Source: Pyxicephalus adspersus (Eukaryota; Chordata; Amphibia; Anura; Pyxicephalidae). Taken from it: a stretch of DNA of 64,000 nt. Shown here piece by piece: positions 1 through 11,589 of the stretch (positions are counted from its first letter, which is position 1; each line of letters starts with the position of its first letter). The position numbers were made by a program, and so were the translations under genes. The stretch is from positions 22,324,862 to 22,388,861 of the forward strand of contig NC_092866.1 in the NCBI RefSeq assembly GCF_032062135.1, read 5' to 3'. The notes beneath the pieces are model-generated. The model was not told where the DNA came from and ran no database searches. It saw only the letters and a list, made by a program, of their open reading frames with translations.

Positions 1-236
1 TTCAGTCCTGCTGTCCTCCCTAAGTACACGTACATGCTTTGCTTACCCATGACTCTGGCGCTTAGAGCTGTTTGAGATTCAGCACTGATTCTTAATCAAT
101 AGTTCGTTAGACAACCATTGCTATTGGCAGTGTACGTCCTTAGCTCTGTAAAAACTCCAGGTCATTGCAATAAAATGAGTCAGTCCCCTTTTTGGCAACA
201 CACAGGATCAAATTTATGATATGGCCTAATATTACG
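1..236. other. Unannotated intergenic DNA
   Basis: I see no gene, repeat family or regulatory signal here. The sequence runs up to the ATT-repeat tail of the LINE fragment that follows. Confidence 0.5.
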
Positions 237-270
<34 letters not shown>

Positions 271-1085
271 ACACAGGATTTATGTAGCGCCAACATATTT
301 CAAAGGACTGTACATTAAATAGGGGTTACAAATGACAGACGAATACAGACAGTGACAGGAGGAGAGAACCCTGCCCGGAAGAGCTTACAATCTAGGACGT
401 GGGGGATTTAACACACAATAAAAGGGGAGATATGTAGTGGTGGGAAGTAGTGGCGGTTTCAATAGACAGAAGAAGATAGGTAGGCAAGTTTGAAAAAATG
501 GGTTTTGAGTGCTCTTTCAAATGAGCAGAAAGAAGGAGCAAGCCAAATAGGATGAGGAAGACCATTCCAGAGAGTCGGGGCAGCTCAAGAAAAGGCTTGG
601 GGCCCTGCTTTTAACTGATCAGGTTATGAGTGAGGAAGTCAGTTGTAAGTCATCAGGGGAGAGAGCAGCTGGGGGAATTTTTACCAGGTCTGAAAGGTAA
701 GTGGGACAAGAACTGTGGGGGTATTTGAAGGCAAAGCACAGGAGCTTGAATTTGATTCTAAGGTGAAATGGAAGCCAGTGAAAAAAACTACAAAGAGATG
801 CAGTGGAAGAGGAGTGGTGGGAAGGATGGATGAGTCTTTCTGCAGCGTTCATAATAGATTGTCGAGGAGAGAGTTAGGTTAGTGGAATATCAGAGAGGAG
901 GATGTTACAGTAGTCCAGACGAGAGATGATAAGAGCATGTACAAGGAGTTTGGTGGTCTCTGGGGACAGATAGGGCAGATCAAAGGTGACACCAAGACAA
1001 CGTGCCTGAGGGGAGTGACGAATAACAGTGTTTTTACTAGTTAGAAATATGTCAGGGGGAGAATTTAGGAGAATAAACGTCAGGT
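237..1085 (-). mobile_element. L2/CR1-type LINE, 3' part (end of reverse transcriptase ORF plus 3' UTR), 5'-truncated
   Basis: Read on the minus strand, 1085 to 940 encodes a motif containing QARCLGVTF, which follows the palm domain in L2/CR1 reverse transcriptases. From 852 to 619 an open stretch starts MNAAERLIHPSHHSSS and continues with SLCSFFHWLPFHLRIKFKLL, typical of the C-terminal part of these proteins. The 3' UTR follows: TAGATTGTAAGCTC (complement of 381-394), a GTACA block near 310, GTTGGCGCTACATAAATCCT, and finally an ATT/TAA simple-repeat tail at 237-269. This tail is how such LINEs usually end. The ORF is interrupted and appears to lack a segment after GVTFD, so it is not functional. 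The 5' end meets a second LINE piece in the opposite orientation at about 1230. I cannot separate L2 from neighbouring CR1 lineages without a tree. Confidence 0.85.
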
Positions 1086-1229
1086 TGTGCTTAGGTTTAA
1101 ACTTTAGGTAATATTAGATATAGCATAAGGTTCAGGTTTAAGGTATGGTAAAGCTGATTGTTAGAGTACTTGTTAAAGTGATATAGGGAGAAAGCCCCAG
1201 TGCTCAGCGAGGAGTCAGGAGGAATTTTT

Positions 1230-2015
1230 TTCCTTAACGGAACTATTCAACCTCTCCCCTTCTACTGGTAAATACCCCTCAGCTTTTAAACATGCCATAA
1301 TTCTCCCTATCCTAAAGAAACCCTACTGAACCCCTCCCTACCCTCCAACTACAGTCCTATCTCCCTTCTTCCATTTGTCTCTAAACTTCTTGAAGTCTTG
1401 TCTACAAAAGACTCACCAATTACCTGAGCACCAACTCTCTCCTTGAGCCCCTCCAGTCTGGTTTTAGAGCTGCCCATTCCACTGAAACAGCCCTTACTAA
1501 AGATCTTTCCTCTGCTTTTGACACTGTTTATCACCTCCTTCTAATACAAATCATGCACTCCATTGGTATCAGTGACACTGCTCTCTCTTGGTTTGCTTCC
1601 TATCTATCTGACCGCTCCTCCTCCTCGCGCACTCTCCTACCTGTTAGCGTTCCCCAAGGGTCAGTCCTTGGAACTCTCTTTTCTCAGTACACCTCCTCTC
1701 TTGGTAGTCTCATATCCTCCTTTGGCTTACAGTACCATCTGTATGTTGATGACACTCAAATCTACCTGCCAACCCCTGACCTGTCTCCCTCAGTCCTGGA
1801 TAAGGTCTCATTCTGCCTGTCGGCCATATCATCATGGATGTCTGACCGATTCCTGAAACTCAACCTGGATAAAACAGAACTCATCATTATCCCCCCTTTA
1901 AATTCTGCATCTCCCCCTGACATATATCTAACTGTTAACAACACTGTTATTCGGCTCTCCCCTCAGGCACGTTGTCTTGGTGTCACCTTTGACTCTGCCC
2001 TCTCATTTACCCTAT
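1230..2015 (+). mobile_element. L2/CR1-type LINE, reverse transcriptase fragment, opposite orientation to the preceding piece
   Basis: From 1230 the plus strand encodes, in broken frames, FKHAIILPILKKP, a remnant of the NYRPISLLP block (here YSPISLLPF), and [17 protein letters not shown]. It then gives DLSSAFDTV (near 1505-1530), [28 protein letters not shown] (near 1650) and YVDDTQIY at about 1742-1765. These are reverse transcriptase fingers and palm motifs in the correct order. The catalytic YADD appears as YVDD. The longest open part is 1553-2047, of which only the portion to about 2010 is LINE-like; it ends just after [11 protein letters not shown]. Frameshifts and stops upstream show it is dead. 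This piece stops almost exactly where the minus-strand piece at 237-1085 begins, so the two together would span palm domain to 3' end of one element. Confidence 0.85.
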
Positions 2016-4740
2016 TAATGTTGAACTCTGGGCAAACACACACATAAAACACATGTAGGAAAGCTCTCTTACCTGAAAAAAGATTTGTAATTTTGTCCAT
2101 TAAGTCCAGAGATTTACAAAACACCTATAGAAAGGAAAGCCAGGTGGGTGACACCGCTTTCAGTTAGAAATTTATTGGTGTCTGGATGGTAAAAGAGAAG
2201 TAGCTAACTGGTCATCCCTCTGCTCATTCTGCATTCTACTGTCATCAACATATTTAATGTCAATACATTTGATGGAACAAAGTTAATTGGTTCAGTCCCT
2301 CTCTCAATCTGAAAGCTGATATATATTAGAGTTTAAAGGGCTTCTGTTAGGTTAGATTCAGTTATTATGCTACTTGCATTACAACACATTTATTGGTACT
2401 ATTGAATGCAGAGCTGCTTTTATTTGTGCCATAAATATCTTCCTGAAGTTAAACTTTAAGATACACCTGCATACCTTTTCAATGAGCAATTAAATCAGCA
2501 AGACCAAATGATGTGTTTGTCCTTGTATCTGTTAGATGGTGTATGATCAATTATACTATGCATACCCTTACCTATTCAGAACATAGATTCCTCTAAAGTT
2601 AGTTTGTTGAACAGATCAACAAAGTATTACTTGTAGAGGCCAAATTAAAATCTTCTCTATTCTCTGTTTCATTTTATTATTTATGCTGTTATTTAAGAAT
2701 GGTGAGAACGTTTTGCAGACTTGTAAGATGGAGATGCGGCTCTCCTATTTCCCGTCTCCATAGTGGTTAATTAGTTCCTAATGACACTCGATACTTCTGT
2801 AAATGAAGGAATGGGATTTTTGGTTTTCATTTTAGTGCATGTGTTGAACAAAGAATGAGAAATAAACCATATCTTAAGTGCCTTATTAAACATTTGTGCG
2901 GAAAACAAATGGAAATGCTTTACCCTACTAGCCTGGTGGAGAAAATTAAATCTAGTTATTAAAAGCGTTTTGCTTCCAACAAGCTTGGGAGGTCAAGTGT
3001 TTTACTGTCTACTTGCAAGAAGCTGACTTAAGCCTGGCATATAATTGTTACATTTTGTAATAATGGTACATGATACTTCACTTAATGTATTCTACGAGCA
3101 CAGTTTTAGACTTTGTTGCACTTAAATGGTGGAAATATAGTCCTTCCGTGTATCAACAATGAGAAATTTGCTCAACTAGGCCACACATCGAGATATTCAA
3201 TATACTTCTTTTCCTGAACATTGTGAGACTGTATCTTTCTATACTCCAAACAGAGATTATGCTGGATCTAGGGCATAGATTATGAGATAAGGTGGATATT
3301 TCTTCTCCTCTGTTTCAAGCTAAGTCTGTATGAATGAGTGTAGTTTAGTCATCGATGAAGTTGTTTTTTTAAAGGTTACATGACCTGTGCTGCTCTAGCT
3401 GTGACCTGTTCTAATCAGAGGGCACTCTGTACCTTATTACCAAGATTTAAGTGGATCTATCAGCACTACATAAACAACACTTGAATATATAATATATCAA
3501 GTAAGAATTCATTTGGTTGAGCAGTGGAAACCTGTAGTGACTACTCACGTCACATTTTCAGTATTTAATAGTAAAATGTTTCATACCTTGTTAACACATC
3601 TATTTGCCATTAATAAAATTCACATTTACAACATTCAGCAACATTTCCTAAATCTTATGTATCCTTATTAAGACTGAAATTAAATGGAGAGTAAAAAAAT
3701 GATTTTAGGGCCAAACTCCAGGCAGATATAATAAAAATTATTTTATAGAATTTCTAAAAACCTGTGTGTTTAACTTTTTAATGTTATGTAAGTGCCTTCA
3801 GGAAAACTGGATTTCTAAACATGGAAAAACTACAGCAATCTAAGTTGGAACAAAAGCAATATCATTAAAAAAGAGATTTAATATAACAAGTCCGTTACCT
3901 ATGTTGACAAGGACTAGAGCATTACACTACTGCAAAACTTCTTTTCCTTTTCTTAGACTGTGGCCTATATATAAACCGTTTTCCCTTCTGATCGTTTAGC
4001 ACCATGAACTAGCCATGGATGGGAATGGGTAAGAGGCTATGTTTCTGTCTTGATGACAGTGGTGTCACAAAGTACCTTGACTCTTTCATCCACTAAAAAA
4101 AAGGGAAGGATGAACCTGTTTAAACAAATATTTTATACTAGCTTAGAATAGAAAGGTTTCCAACAGTTTGGAATTATTACCACCTAGGGCAGTTAAAATT
4201 ATCAAATGATCTACACAGATGCTTTAACTTTTAATAATCTTTTTTTTTTAAGCATCTTTCTGAAGGTCAGATACCTAATGGACAAAATAAAAAAAAATAG
4301 AAATGTCTTTCACTAAATAGATAAGTATCTTTATTTACTAAATATTATAACAATACATAATGTTAGTATTGTAATTATTTGGTATATAATTATTATGTTA
4401 TAATTGACATCTAATCATAAATTAATGCTTTTTATATTACTGTATATACTCAATATTATACCAGTGTACTTATCCTTACCTTAAAATACAGGAAATACAA
4501 GTATAAATCTAAGACACAAATTACCACCATCACTGTTAACAATGAAAACAGTAATTAATAGAAATGTCAAAAAAATAACCTGAATATATCCATGGTGTGT
4601 TTTTTAAAACATTTATATAATGGGAAAAATTAGTTCACATGGGCTCTATCTTTTGAGTCTGTCTATTTTTTTCCTCCTTCTCACAGCTTAAAGCATTTGT
4701 ACTTTTGAGTTGTTATGATGGGTGTTAAATGACCTTTTGT
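2016..4740. other. AT-rich intergenic DNA, no gene seen
   Basis: No open frame with a recognisable product and no repeat family I can name. The part around 4300-4450 is very AT-rich. A GC-richer stretch near 2700-2860 looks low-copy and could be conserved noncoding DNA, but nothing in the sequence proves this. Confidence 0.4.
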
Positions 4741-4756
4741 GTATGGTTGTTGGCTA

Positions 4757-4770
4757 CCAGTAGATGGCAC
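4757..4770 (+). promoter_or_regulatory. CTCF-like motif
   Basis: CCAGTAGATGGCAC fits the vertebrate CTCF core consensus CCASYAGRKGGCRS at every position. It lies about 120 bp from a hammerhead-like motif in what looks like a dispersed repeat. The site may therefore be repeat-borne. Binding is inferred from the motif only. Confidence 0.3.
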
Positions 4771-4876
4771 TGTGTCCACTTGTAAAGGGTGTAACAAGCT
4801 CATGTCTTTGACAGCAAGAGTTTGGTACAAACTTTACAAGGACACAGCACCAATCTGCTGTATTACACAAGTAGAG

Positions 4877-4912
4877 GCCTGACGCGTTTCACCTTAATGG
4901 GCTTCCTCAGGA
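4877..4912 (-). other. Hammerhead-like motif 1
   Basis: On the minus strand: CTGAGGA (4910-4904), a stem of GCC with GGT around a short loop, then GAAAC (4890-4886) and GCGTCAGG. The order matches the hammerhead core CUGANGA-stem II-GAAAC with a possible GUC cleavage triplet. An extra A follows CTGAGGA. CCTGA and TCAGG at the two ends can also pair, so a plain hairpin is an alternative. Confidence 0.4.
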
Positions 4913-6675
4913 GTAAGTAGCAACAAGCGCTATAAAATGTCTGGATGATGTCTTCTTGGTAGAGATAAGATGTATTGAGGTATTCAAAGTATAGAATGAT
5001 CCAATGGTGCAGGGTAATTTGTTACGCCATATGTTGAGGGTTGGTAAGCAAGTACCTAGGAATGACCCCCAATTGCAGGTAACAGATAGATGGAAAAAAC
5101 CACAATGATGCTAGTAAGAAGTCAGGCTTGACTGCCTATGTTTCAGCAAACCCCAAGAGTTCAGTAAAAAAAAATGTACAGGGTAGGTAACATTTACAGG
5201 TATTTCTACATAGGAGTTACAATAAAAATTACAATGAAGACATATTTCTGTTTAGGAACAAATAGAGCCAGATGTCAATTTCAACTGTGAAATTTCTTTG
5301 CAAATTTTACTAACCTGGCTTGATACATTGGGTGAATGTTGGGTGTATTGTCCATTAAAACTTTGGCAAAAATACTTCTTTACGTTATTTTAAATATAGT
5401 GGTACTCGAATACAGAACTAAACCTTTGAATACTCATCTGTCCTTGTTCCATTGAAGGGTGTTGCCATCTTCCTCCTTCTTCTCTTTCTTCTTGCAATCC
5501 TAAGCCATCTTGATTGGCCGGTGTTAGGGTGATGTACAGTAACTGGCGCATGAGAGGTCAATTAGTCCTGGCAAGCTCACGGCAACTGGGATACTGCCCT
5601 GCCCTGCCCCATTACCTGTTGTTGCTATCCCCTACATCAAAGTCAGTAACACAATGCTTGTTAATTGCAAGAATACTAGGTCCATGTATGCAGCTGTTTT
5701 TTATATACATTAGTTATTTTGTAGAATTTAACTTAAAAGTAATTTTTTTATTTTTTCTTTTGTTACTACTGAATTTATCTTACTTCAGTACTTTATACAA
5801 ACCATGCCAGGAAGCAGATCATGTAAGACTGTACAAAATATCCCACTAGCTAATGGTTTTACTGGTAATCCGTATTGAAAGTCAGAAATGAATATTCAAT
5901 ATTTTCTATTTCAGGCTCTTGACACTTTATTGATTAGCTTTATTTTCCCAACAATTTTCTAGCAGCTTAGTCACTGTGGATTACATTATTGTTTGACATC
6001 TATCTGGAGATTGGCTTTGAAAATCATGTAGAAAACCTTTGAAGGTTTTTTTGTCAATTGCTTCACTTTTGAAGAGCCATAACAGCTTCACATCTTTGAG
6101 TTATAATGAATTGATGTCTTTAGTTTAAATCCTCTCCATAAGACATAGCAATAGTAATAGTAGAAAGTTTTCTTTTTTATCATGCGTAAAAAAATATATT
6201 ACCATAGGTCTTTAAAACTGGTAATAAAATTAAAGTGAAAATAGACACAGTTTTCTGTATAGAAGTACGATATAAATAAACTGATTTGTATGCTTAATTA
6301 AATGTATACATTGCAGTGTTAAGGCATATGTGTTAGTTGTAAGTAATCTTTAATTCTGTTAATAATCTGTTATCTTTCTGTCACCCATCTTTTCTTGCTG
6401 TCACCCTTTCTTAACAGCTATACTTTAGGACGATTGTGATAGTGTTTTCTGTGCTTTTAATTATTTCTTTGTAGAATTTTTACCTCCAGATCAGTGGACT
6501 GGTGCTACTAGATTTTATCAAGTAGAAGTAAGGTTTTGGTATCAATGTTTTTAATGCTTGATTAGGTTGAGCAGGTAAGGTTAGGACCAAGGTAAAAGCA
6601 GACTCTGACTACCCATGACTTTTAAACTTGGCAGAATGTTAGTATGATCCCTCCATCAAGATCTTGAAAATTAAA
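4913..6675. other. Intergenic DNA with possible repeat fragments, no gene seen
   Basis: The first few hundred bases probably continue the dispersed repeat that carries the hammerhead-like motif. A GC-richer block at about 5440-5625 looks foreign against its AT-rich surroundings and is probably an old repeat fragment of unknown family. A 111-codon frame in this block runs into poly-Leu/Phe AT-rich sequence and looks random. The remainder is AT-rich with no feature I can support. Confidence 0.35.
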
Positions 6676-6679
6676 GCAG

Positions 6680-8585
6680 AACTAACAAAAAAAAAAACAC
6701 AACACTAACTCTCTGTTACTTTTGCAGATCCCCTGGAAGTTTTGTGGATCAGGCCCCACGTCGTCATGGAATCTTCCTCCATTGAGAGTGTCCTCACATG
6801 TTAGATCCAAAAATGCAGCCCATTTCTCTATATGAGGTTCTTTAAGAACCTTATCACTTGGACTAGAAGAAAGATGTCTGTAGATATCTGAAATGGATAA
6901 TTTGGAAGAAGATAAGCCCATGATTTGGCGTAATTGCAAAGAAAACCGTGGAGCGGGCTGGCCCTGTGAAAACAAAATACTCTTTAATTGATAATAGTAG
7001 AGGGAATGGTGTGAGGGCAAAGCAAAGCACTTAAAATAGCTAATGGTAAGATTTAATTTTGTTCGTCTAGAACATGTGCAAGTACTATAATTGACTCCCA
7101 AAACGGGAAGGCTTTAAATTCAGACCCCTGGGGAAAACCGGGGCAGGAACCAATAGGTAAACTCGATGTAACATGTCCAGAGAATCGGTGAATCCCTGAA
7201 CAATAGATTTCTGGTAATTGTTTTTGGAACATGAGAAATAGGAGAATGTAAAAGACCTCCTAGGGGCCATGGACTAACCGTCGCTGTTTCCAGTGGAGTA
7301 TCTGTAAAATATTATCGGGCCTCCAATCCCTGGCATGGCGCAGTGGATACGCCAGGTTGTAACCCTAATATCTGGCATATTAAGACCTAAGAATTAAGAC
7401 CATTCTTTTCTTCTGCACAATTTGATTCTAGCTTTGTGGGGGACTTTTTCTTGCCATAAGAAGGATGTAAATGCAGAATGTACTTTAGATACATCCAAAT
7501 GTTTAAGAAGAAATGGCAAATTTTGTAAAGGGTACAACAACCGAGCAAAACTGATCATCTTGATCAGATGGCATCTACCATGAGAGACAATGGGAGGTTC
7601 TTCCATGGGGTTAATTCTGCAAAAATTAAGTTTATACATTTCAGGAACATTTCAGGAAACCTGGATCCCCAGATAAGTAAGGAAGTGATGCACCAATTTG
7701 ACTCCTACTTGGGTCACCCAACTTGTCATAACTGGAGGACCTCTTCCATGTAAAAACATGTACTCACTTTTGGATTCATTCACCTTGAAGCCAGAGAAAC
7801 CTCCATATAATGCAATGTGTTCAAAAACTTTACGTAAATCTTTACATGGATTATTCATGAACAAAAGAACATTGTAGTGCTGCTTTCTCCACCTTGTTTT
7901 CTATACATAAACCTTCAAATATATTGTGTTGCTGAAAGGATCTGAAAACTGGTCAGAAAGAACTCCCGACACGTACACGTGTTGTCAAAAAAGAGTACAT
8001 GGGCTTTAAAAATGACACAAGATGCCACGAAAAGCCAAATCTCTGCATCACCAAATGGAGCCACTCCTATTCAACACTGTCGAACGCCTTCTCCGCATCA
8101 AGCGCCAAAAACACTGCTGACAGGGAGAAGGTGTCCAACAAACTAGCTCGCTCCAATACCAGGCTTGTGGTTATTATAAGTAGTGGAGCGACCTAGCACA
8201 AATCCAGACTGTATCGAATCAGCCAACTTAGGTATGACCTGTGCCAAGCGATCCACTAGAATCTTAGACAAATACGTTACATCCTGATTAATCAGGGAAA
8301 TCGGGCATTACGATTTGGGTTCTAGAGAATCTTTATGTTTTTTGGGGAGCTCTATGATATATGCCATATGACCAGTAGAAAGACAGGAGTGATCAAAAAA
8401 TAAGGTGTTATACAAGGTAGCCAAGGTATCTGACAATTTTTCGGACAGAATTTTATAGCAGTCGTTAGCAAAGCCATCCGGTCCTGGGGCATTGGCATTA
8501 GCGGTTAACCCTATCACCTTTAACACCTCCATAGGAGTGATTTCAGAATTCAAATATTGAATATCAGCTGCAGACACCTTGGGTT
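6680..8585 (-). mobile_element. L1-type LINE ORF2 fragment (reverse transcriptase to C-terminal region), degenerate
   Basis: Read 8577 to 6682 on the minus strand, separate open pieces follow L1 ORF2 order. The first (8577-8308) has the pre-RT/fingers region with APGPDGFANDCYKILSEKL and MAYIIELPKKHKD. Next, in broken frame (about 8300-8050), are LSKILVDRLAQVIPKLADSI, QSGFVLGRSTT and LALDAEKAFDSVE, the last being palm motif A. The piece 7864-7652 has FSGFKVNESKSEY and FLTYLGIQVS. The piece 7639-7394 has a PPIVSHGRCHLIKMISFARL-like segment of the thumb region. The pieces 7270-7085 and 7101-6682 carry the more variable C-terminal part. Several frameshifts and stops separate the pieces, so no functional protein remains. 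The expected YADD region falls in the decayed stretch near 7870-7900. No endonuclease domain is seen: the element stops at the inverted-repeat element starting at 8587. Confidence 0.85.
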
Positions 8586-8749
8586 ATATCCACATTTTAA
8601 AAACATATATTGGGGCCTAAAGAGGCACTAGACACATATAACATGTAGGATGCTTGCTAAAGCCATATATTATTCCAGAAGATTATTTCAGTAGTCCAAC
8701 TTTGGACATAATAAAGTAAATCACAAGATGATTCAAGGGTCCAAAAGCT

Positions 8750-8785
8750 CTACATGTTTCACAAATCTGGTCTGCTTCATCCGGA
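8750..8785 (-). other. Hammerhead-like motif 2 (degraded)
   Basis: On the minus strand: CGGATGAAGC, a spacer, then GTGAAACATGT (GAAAC at 8760-8756). The first core base pair region is mutated (CGGATGA instead of CTGATGA). It lies inside the inverted-repeat element, about 165 bp from its left end. Confidence 0.3.
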
Positions 8786-8847
8786 GTTTTGCTGCTGACG
8801 TGTTAATATTGGTTGTAAATTAGAAATATAGCAGGCATCTGTAAAAC

Positions 8848-8866
8848 AATATATATATGTATAAAA

Positions 8867-8898
<32 letters not shown>

Positions 8899-8900
8899 TT
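8848..8900. repeat. (TA)n-rich microsatellite
   Basis: Interrupted TA dinucleotide tract inside the inverted-repeat element. Confidence 0.85.
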
Positions 8901-9376
8901 ACATATATCTCCCCCCTCATATTATCAATTGTTCATCAATAAGTCAGTAAATTGATTAACAAAATATCTCTGAATTATTAATTCGATTTCAATAAAACAA
9001 TTTACCAGGTTACAATGATATTCAATCATCCAATGTAGTGATGTACCAAAAGTTCCAAACCACACAAGAAACAGATAGATAAGTAAGAAAATGGTTGCTC
9101 ACAATACCTTGGACTGGCAAATGAATACAACTAGGTAGAGTATGCAGAAAGCAGGTGGAGTATGCAGAACTAGGTAGAGTATGCTGAGAGCACTATAAAA
9201 TAATACCATTAACACAGGTAAGTAAACCATCTCATAAATATAACCTCATTATGATGGTATAGGCATAGAACCAAAGTTTGGCAAATGTATGGCTTTAGCA
9301 AGCATCTTACATACTTACATGTTATATATGTCTAGTGCCTCTTTAGGCCCCAATATATGTTTTTAAAATGTGGATA

Positions 9377-11589
9377 TGCATATAGGATGTTTATGATAAA
9401 TTAACGTTTTTTTCAATACTAATTGGTTAATAAATTACTTGCTTCTATTATTACAATTGAGTTTGTAATTTTGAGTTCTTCACTCGAACGGGTAAATTAA
9501 ACCTTTCCACTTCTGTTGTTAAATTTGGATGTAGGTACTCTACTATGGATTAATAACTAAGGGGTTCTCTGTTTATCTCAGCTTACAATTGACTTCTCCA
9601 AAATGAAATGTAAAGATTTTGCAGTATTACAGAGATTGAGCTCAGGAACACTACGAGGTGTTTTTCTTCTGATGAAGCCTTTTGGTGAAACACAACAGGA
9701 CAGAGATGACCATGCTTGAAATCATCATTATTATATTTTTCCTAATTTGAATTGCTACCCCTCACCTAATAATATAGTTTAGGTGAATTTTGTATATTAG
9801 TGGTCACCCTAGATGGTTTCCAATGTGATACACAAATATATAACATTTAAACCTCATTGTTTAAATGCCAAAGAAACCCCTCTTCTTTTTTTCTCCCTTT
9901 ACATATGCTATGTAGTTGGGGCTTCAACAGTAAGTAGTATGTTTGTGGAAAGTCATATGGTACTCTCTTTCTGTTTTCCAATGCTGTAACACTCCCCCAT
10001 TAATAATATTAGGGCAAATGTAACATTGACATCGCTTTCACTACACATTCCCTGAAAACCTTAACTGAATTCATATGCAGGTCTGTGGAATCAATTGATT
10101 GCGCTGTACAGTAAAAAAGTTTTTATTGTCTATGGAGACCTACTGTACTAGAACTTAATCTTTATTCTTCTGCTTTTTTTTTCAATAAAAAGGAAAAGCT
10201 TAAAAAAAAAAACTCTTCCCTCTGATAATACCGGTCAAGCGTTCTAGTAAAGTATCCATCTGATAATGAAATGTTTGTAACTGTTAGTAACTTTATATTT
10301 AATATAAATGAAAGTGTTCCTTGTCACATTAAACTAGGTCAATAGTGAGTTATTCTACCTCTTTAAATGAGCCTCACAGCATGCAATCACAATGCAGGTA
10401 GCATTTGCACTGCCTATAAAATATTGATATCTTTGCTTATATATAAGTAATTCATTACTTTCTGTTTCTGGGGCAGCATTTCTAATTAAACTGCTGTAAA
10501 CTGGCTTCTAGTTTCACAGACGTGACAGATAGCACTTCAGAATGTTTCACTTTGTCTGTGAAATGCTTTGCAAATATGTTCTGTGGAATTGAGCTGTGAA
10601 AGAGAATTTTTTTTTACGCTCCATATATCATTAAAATCCAAGTTATGTCAAAATGTTTATTAGTAATAGGTTCAAAGTCTTAAAAATAATTAGGTTTTAA
10701 GGCATTTTAATGTTGTTGTTCCTTTACTAATAGTATATTAAATATGCAACACTCAGTTTTCATAAATCCATAACACATCTGTGCTCATATTGAACTACTT
10801 TATTCATTTTACTTGCTTTGTATTATATGTCTCACAAGTGACATAGCTAGACATCTATACTTGGAGCACCGGAGCAGTATGTTTCTGGATGTTCATGTTT
10901 GATTTCTAAGCACTATTTAGCTGTGCAGGGATCTCCGTAACAGTGGCTCTTAAAGACATTTCGGTGGTATACATGTACTGCTTAGAATTATGACTTTCAA
11001 AATTTTCACCTTCAAGTTTTATTTTATGAATGTAATTAGTCACAGCAATGGTCTATGTGGTCAACATTTCCAGTGTCCACAAGGACATGAAGAAATTAGC
11101 TTAAAGAAAAATATTTATTAAAGCTTTCCATTAATATTATTCTGTGTGTGCTAAAAGCAGGCACTACAAAATAATTAAACCTATGGTTTACCATATCCAT
11201 TAAATGGAAATAGTAATTTAAAAACAAGTAAGACTCATGAAACAGGTAAATAAAGCCAGCATAAATTTATCTAACAAAAGCAGTTAAAACAAAGGCCACA
11301 TAAGCCCCCCTCCGCTGTCCATCATACCAAAATCCATAATGCAAGACATTATAGTAAGAGAGTCTCATAACTTTTGAGATCTTTTAGGGCTATGAGATCA
11401 AAAATATTGATAAGATAAGAAAACAGAGTATAGAATTAATATACATGATGTAAAGTAGTATCATTATGATGGGATTTTTGGTGGCCAGGAATGATTTGGT
11501 AAGGAGATGTTCTTTCGTGTCCTCGTATTAAGGTTGAATCAACTATAAAATGTGTGTAAGACCTTGGGTCAGTGCTTTACCAAAAACGA
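9377..11589. other. AT-rich intergenic DNA with one hammerhead-like motif
   Basis: No gene seen. The 9600-9850 portion surrounds hammerhead-like motif 3 and is probably a dispersed repeat. The L1 fragment does not resume beyond 9376. The stretch at about 10340-10620 is of more complex composition and could be conserved noncoding DNA, on appearance only. Confidence 0.35.
9669..9700 (+). other. Hammerhead-like motif 3
   Basis: CTGATGA (9669-9675), then A, GCC, a TTTT loop, GGT, and GAAAC (9687-9691). This is the clearest canonical CUGAUGA in the window, with a 3-bp stem II (one G-T pair) and one extra A at its base. It is followed by ACAACAGG rather than GCGTC. Confidence 0.45.

Larger units (their letters stand above)
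8587..9376. mobile_element. Non-autonomous element with ~80-bp inverted terminal repeats
   Basis: The left arm at 8587-8668 is the near-perfect reverse complement of 9288-9376. Both arms carry the block GGGGCCTAAAGAGGCACTAG (or its complement). They differ by a few substitutions and a short indel in the part that reads CATACTTACATG on the right. The 790-bp interior holds a degraded hammerhead-like motif, a TA microsatellite and no coding sequence. The GTCTAGTGCC-TTT-GGCC block of the right arm also occurs at 29393 downstream of another hammerhead-like motif, which ties the two loci to one family. Possible readings are a MITE or a head-to-head pair of truncated Penelope-like ends. No target duplication was resolved. 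Confidence 0.65.

Noticed and set aside
1085..1230. TTAGG-like words suggesting an interstitial telomere repeat
   Set aside because: The words are irregular and few; no TTAGGG array is present.
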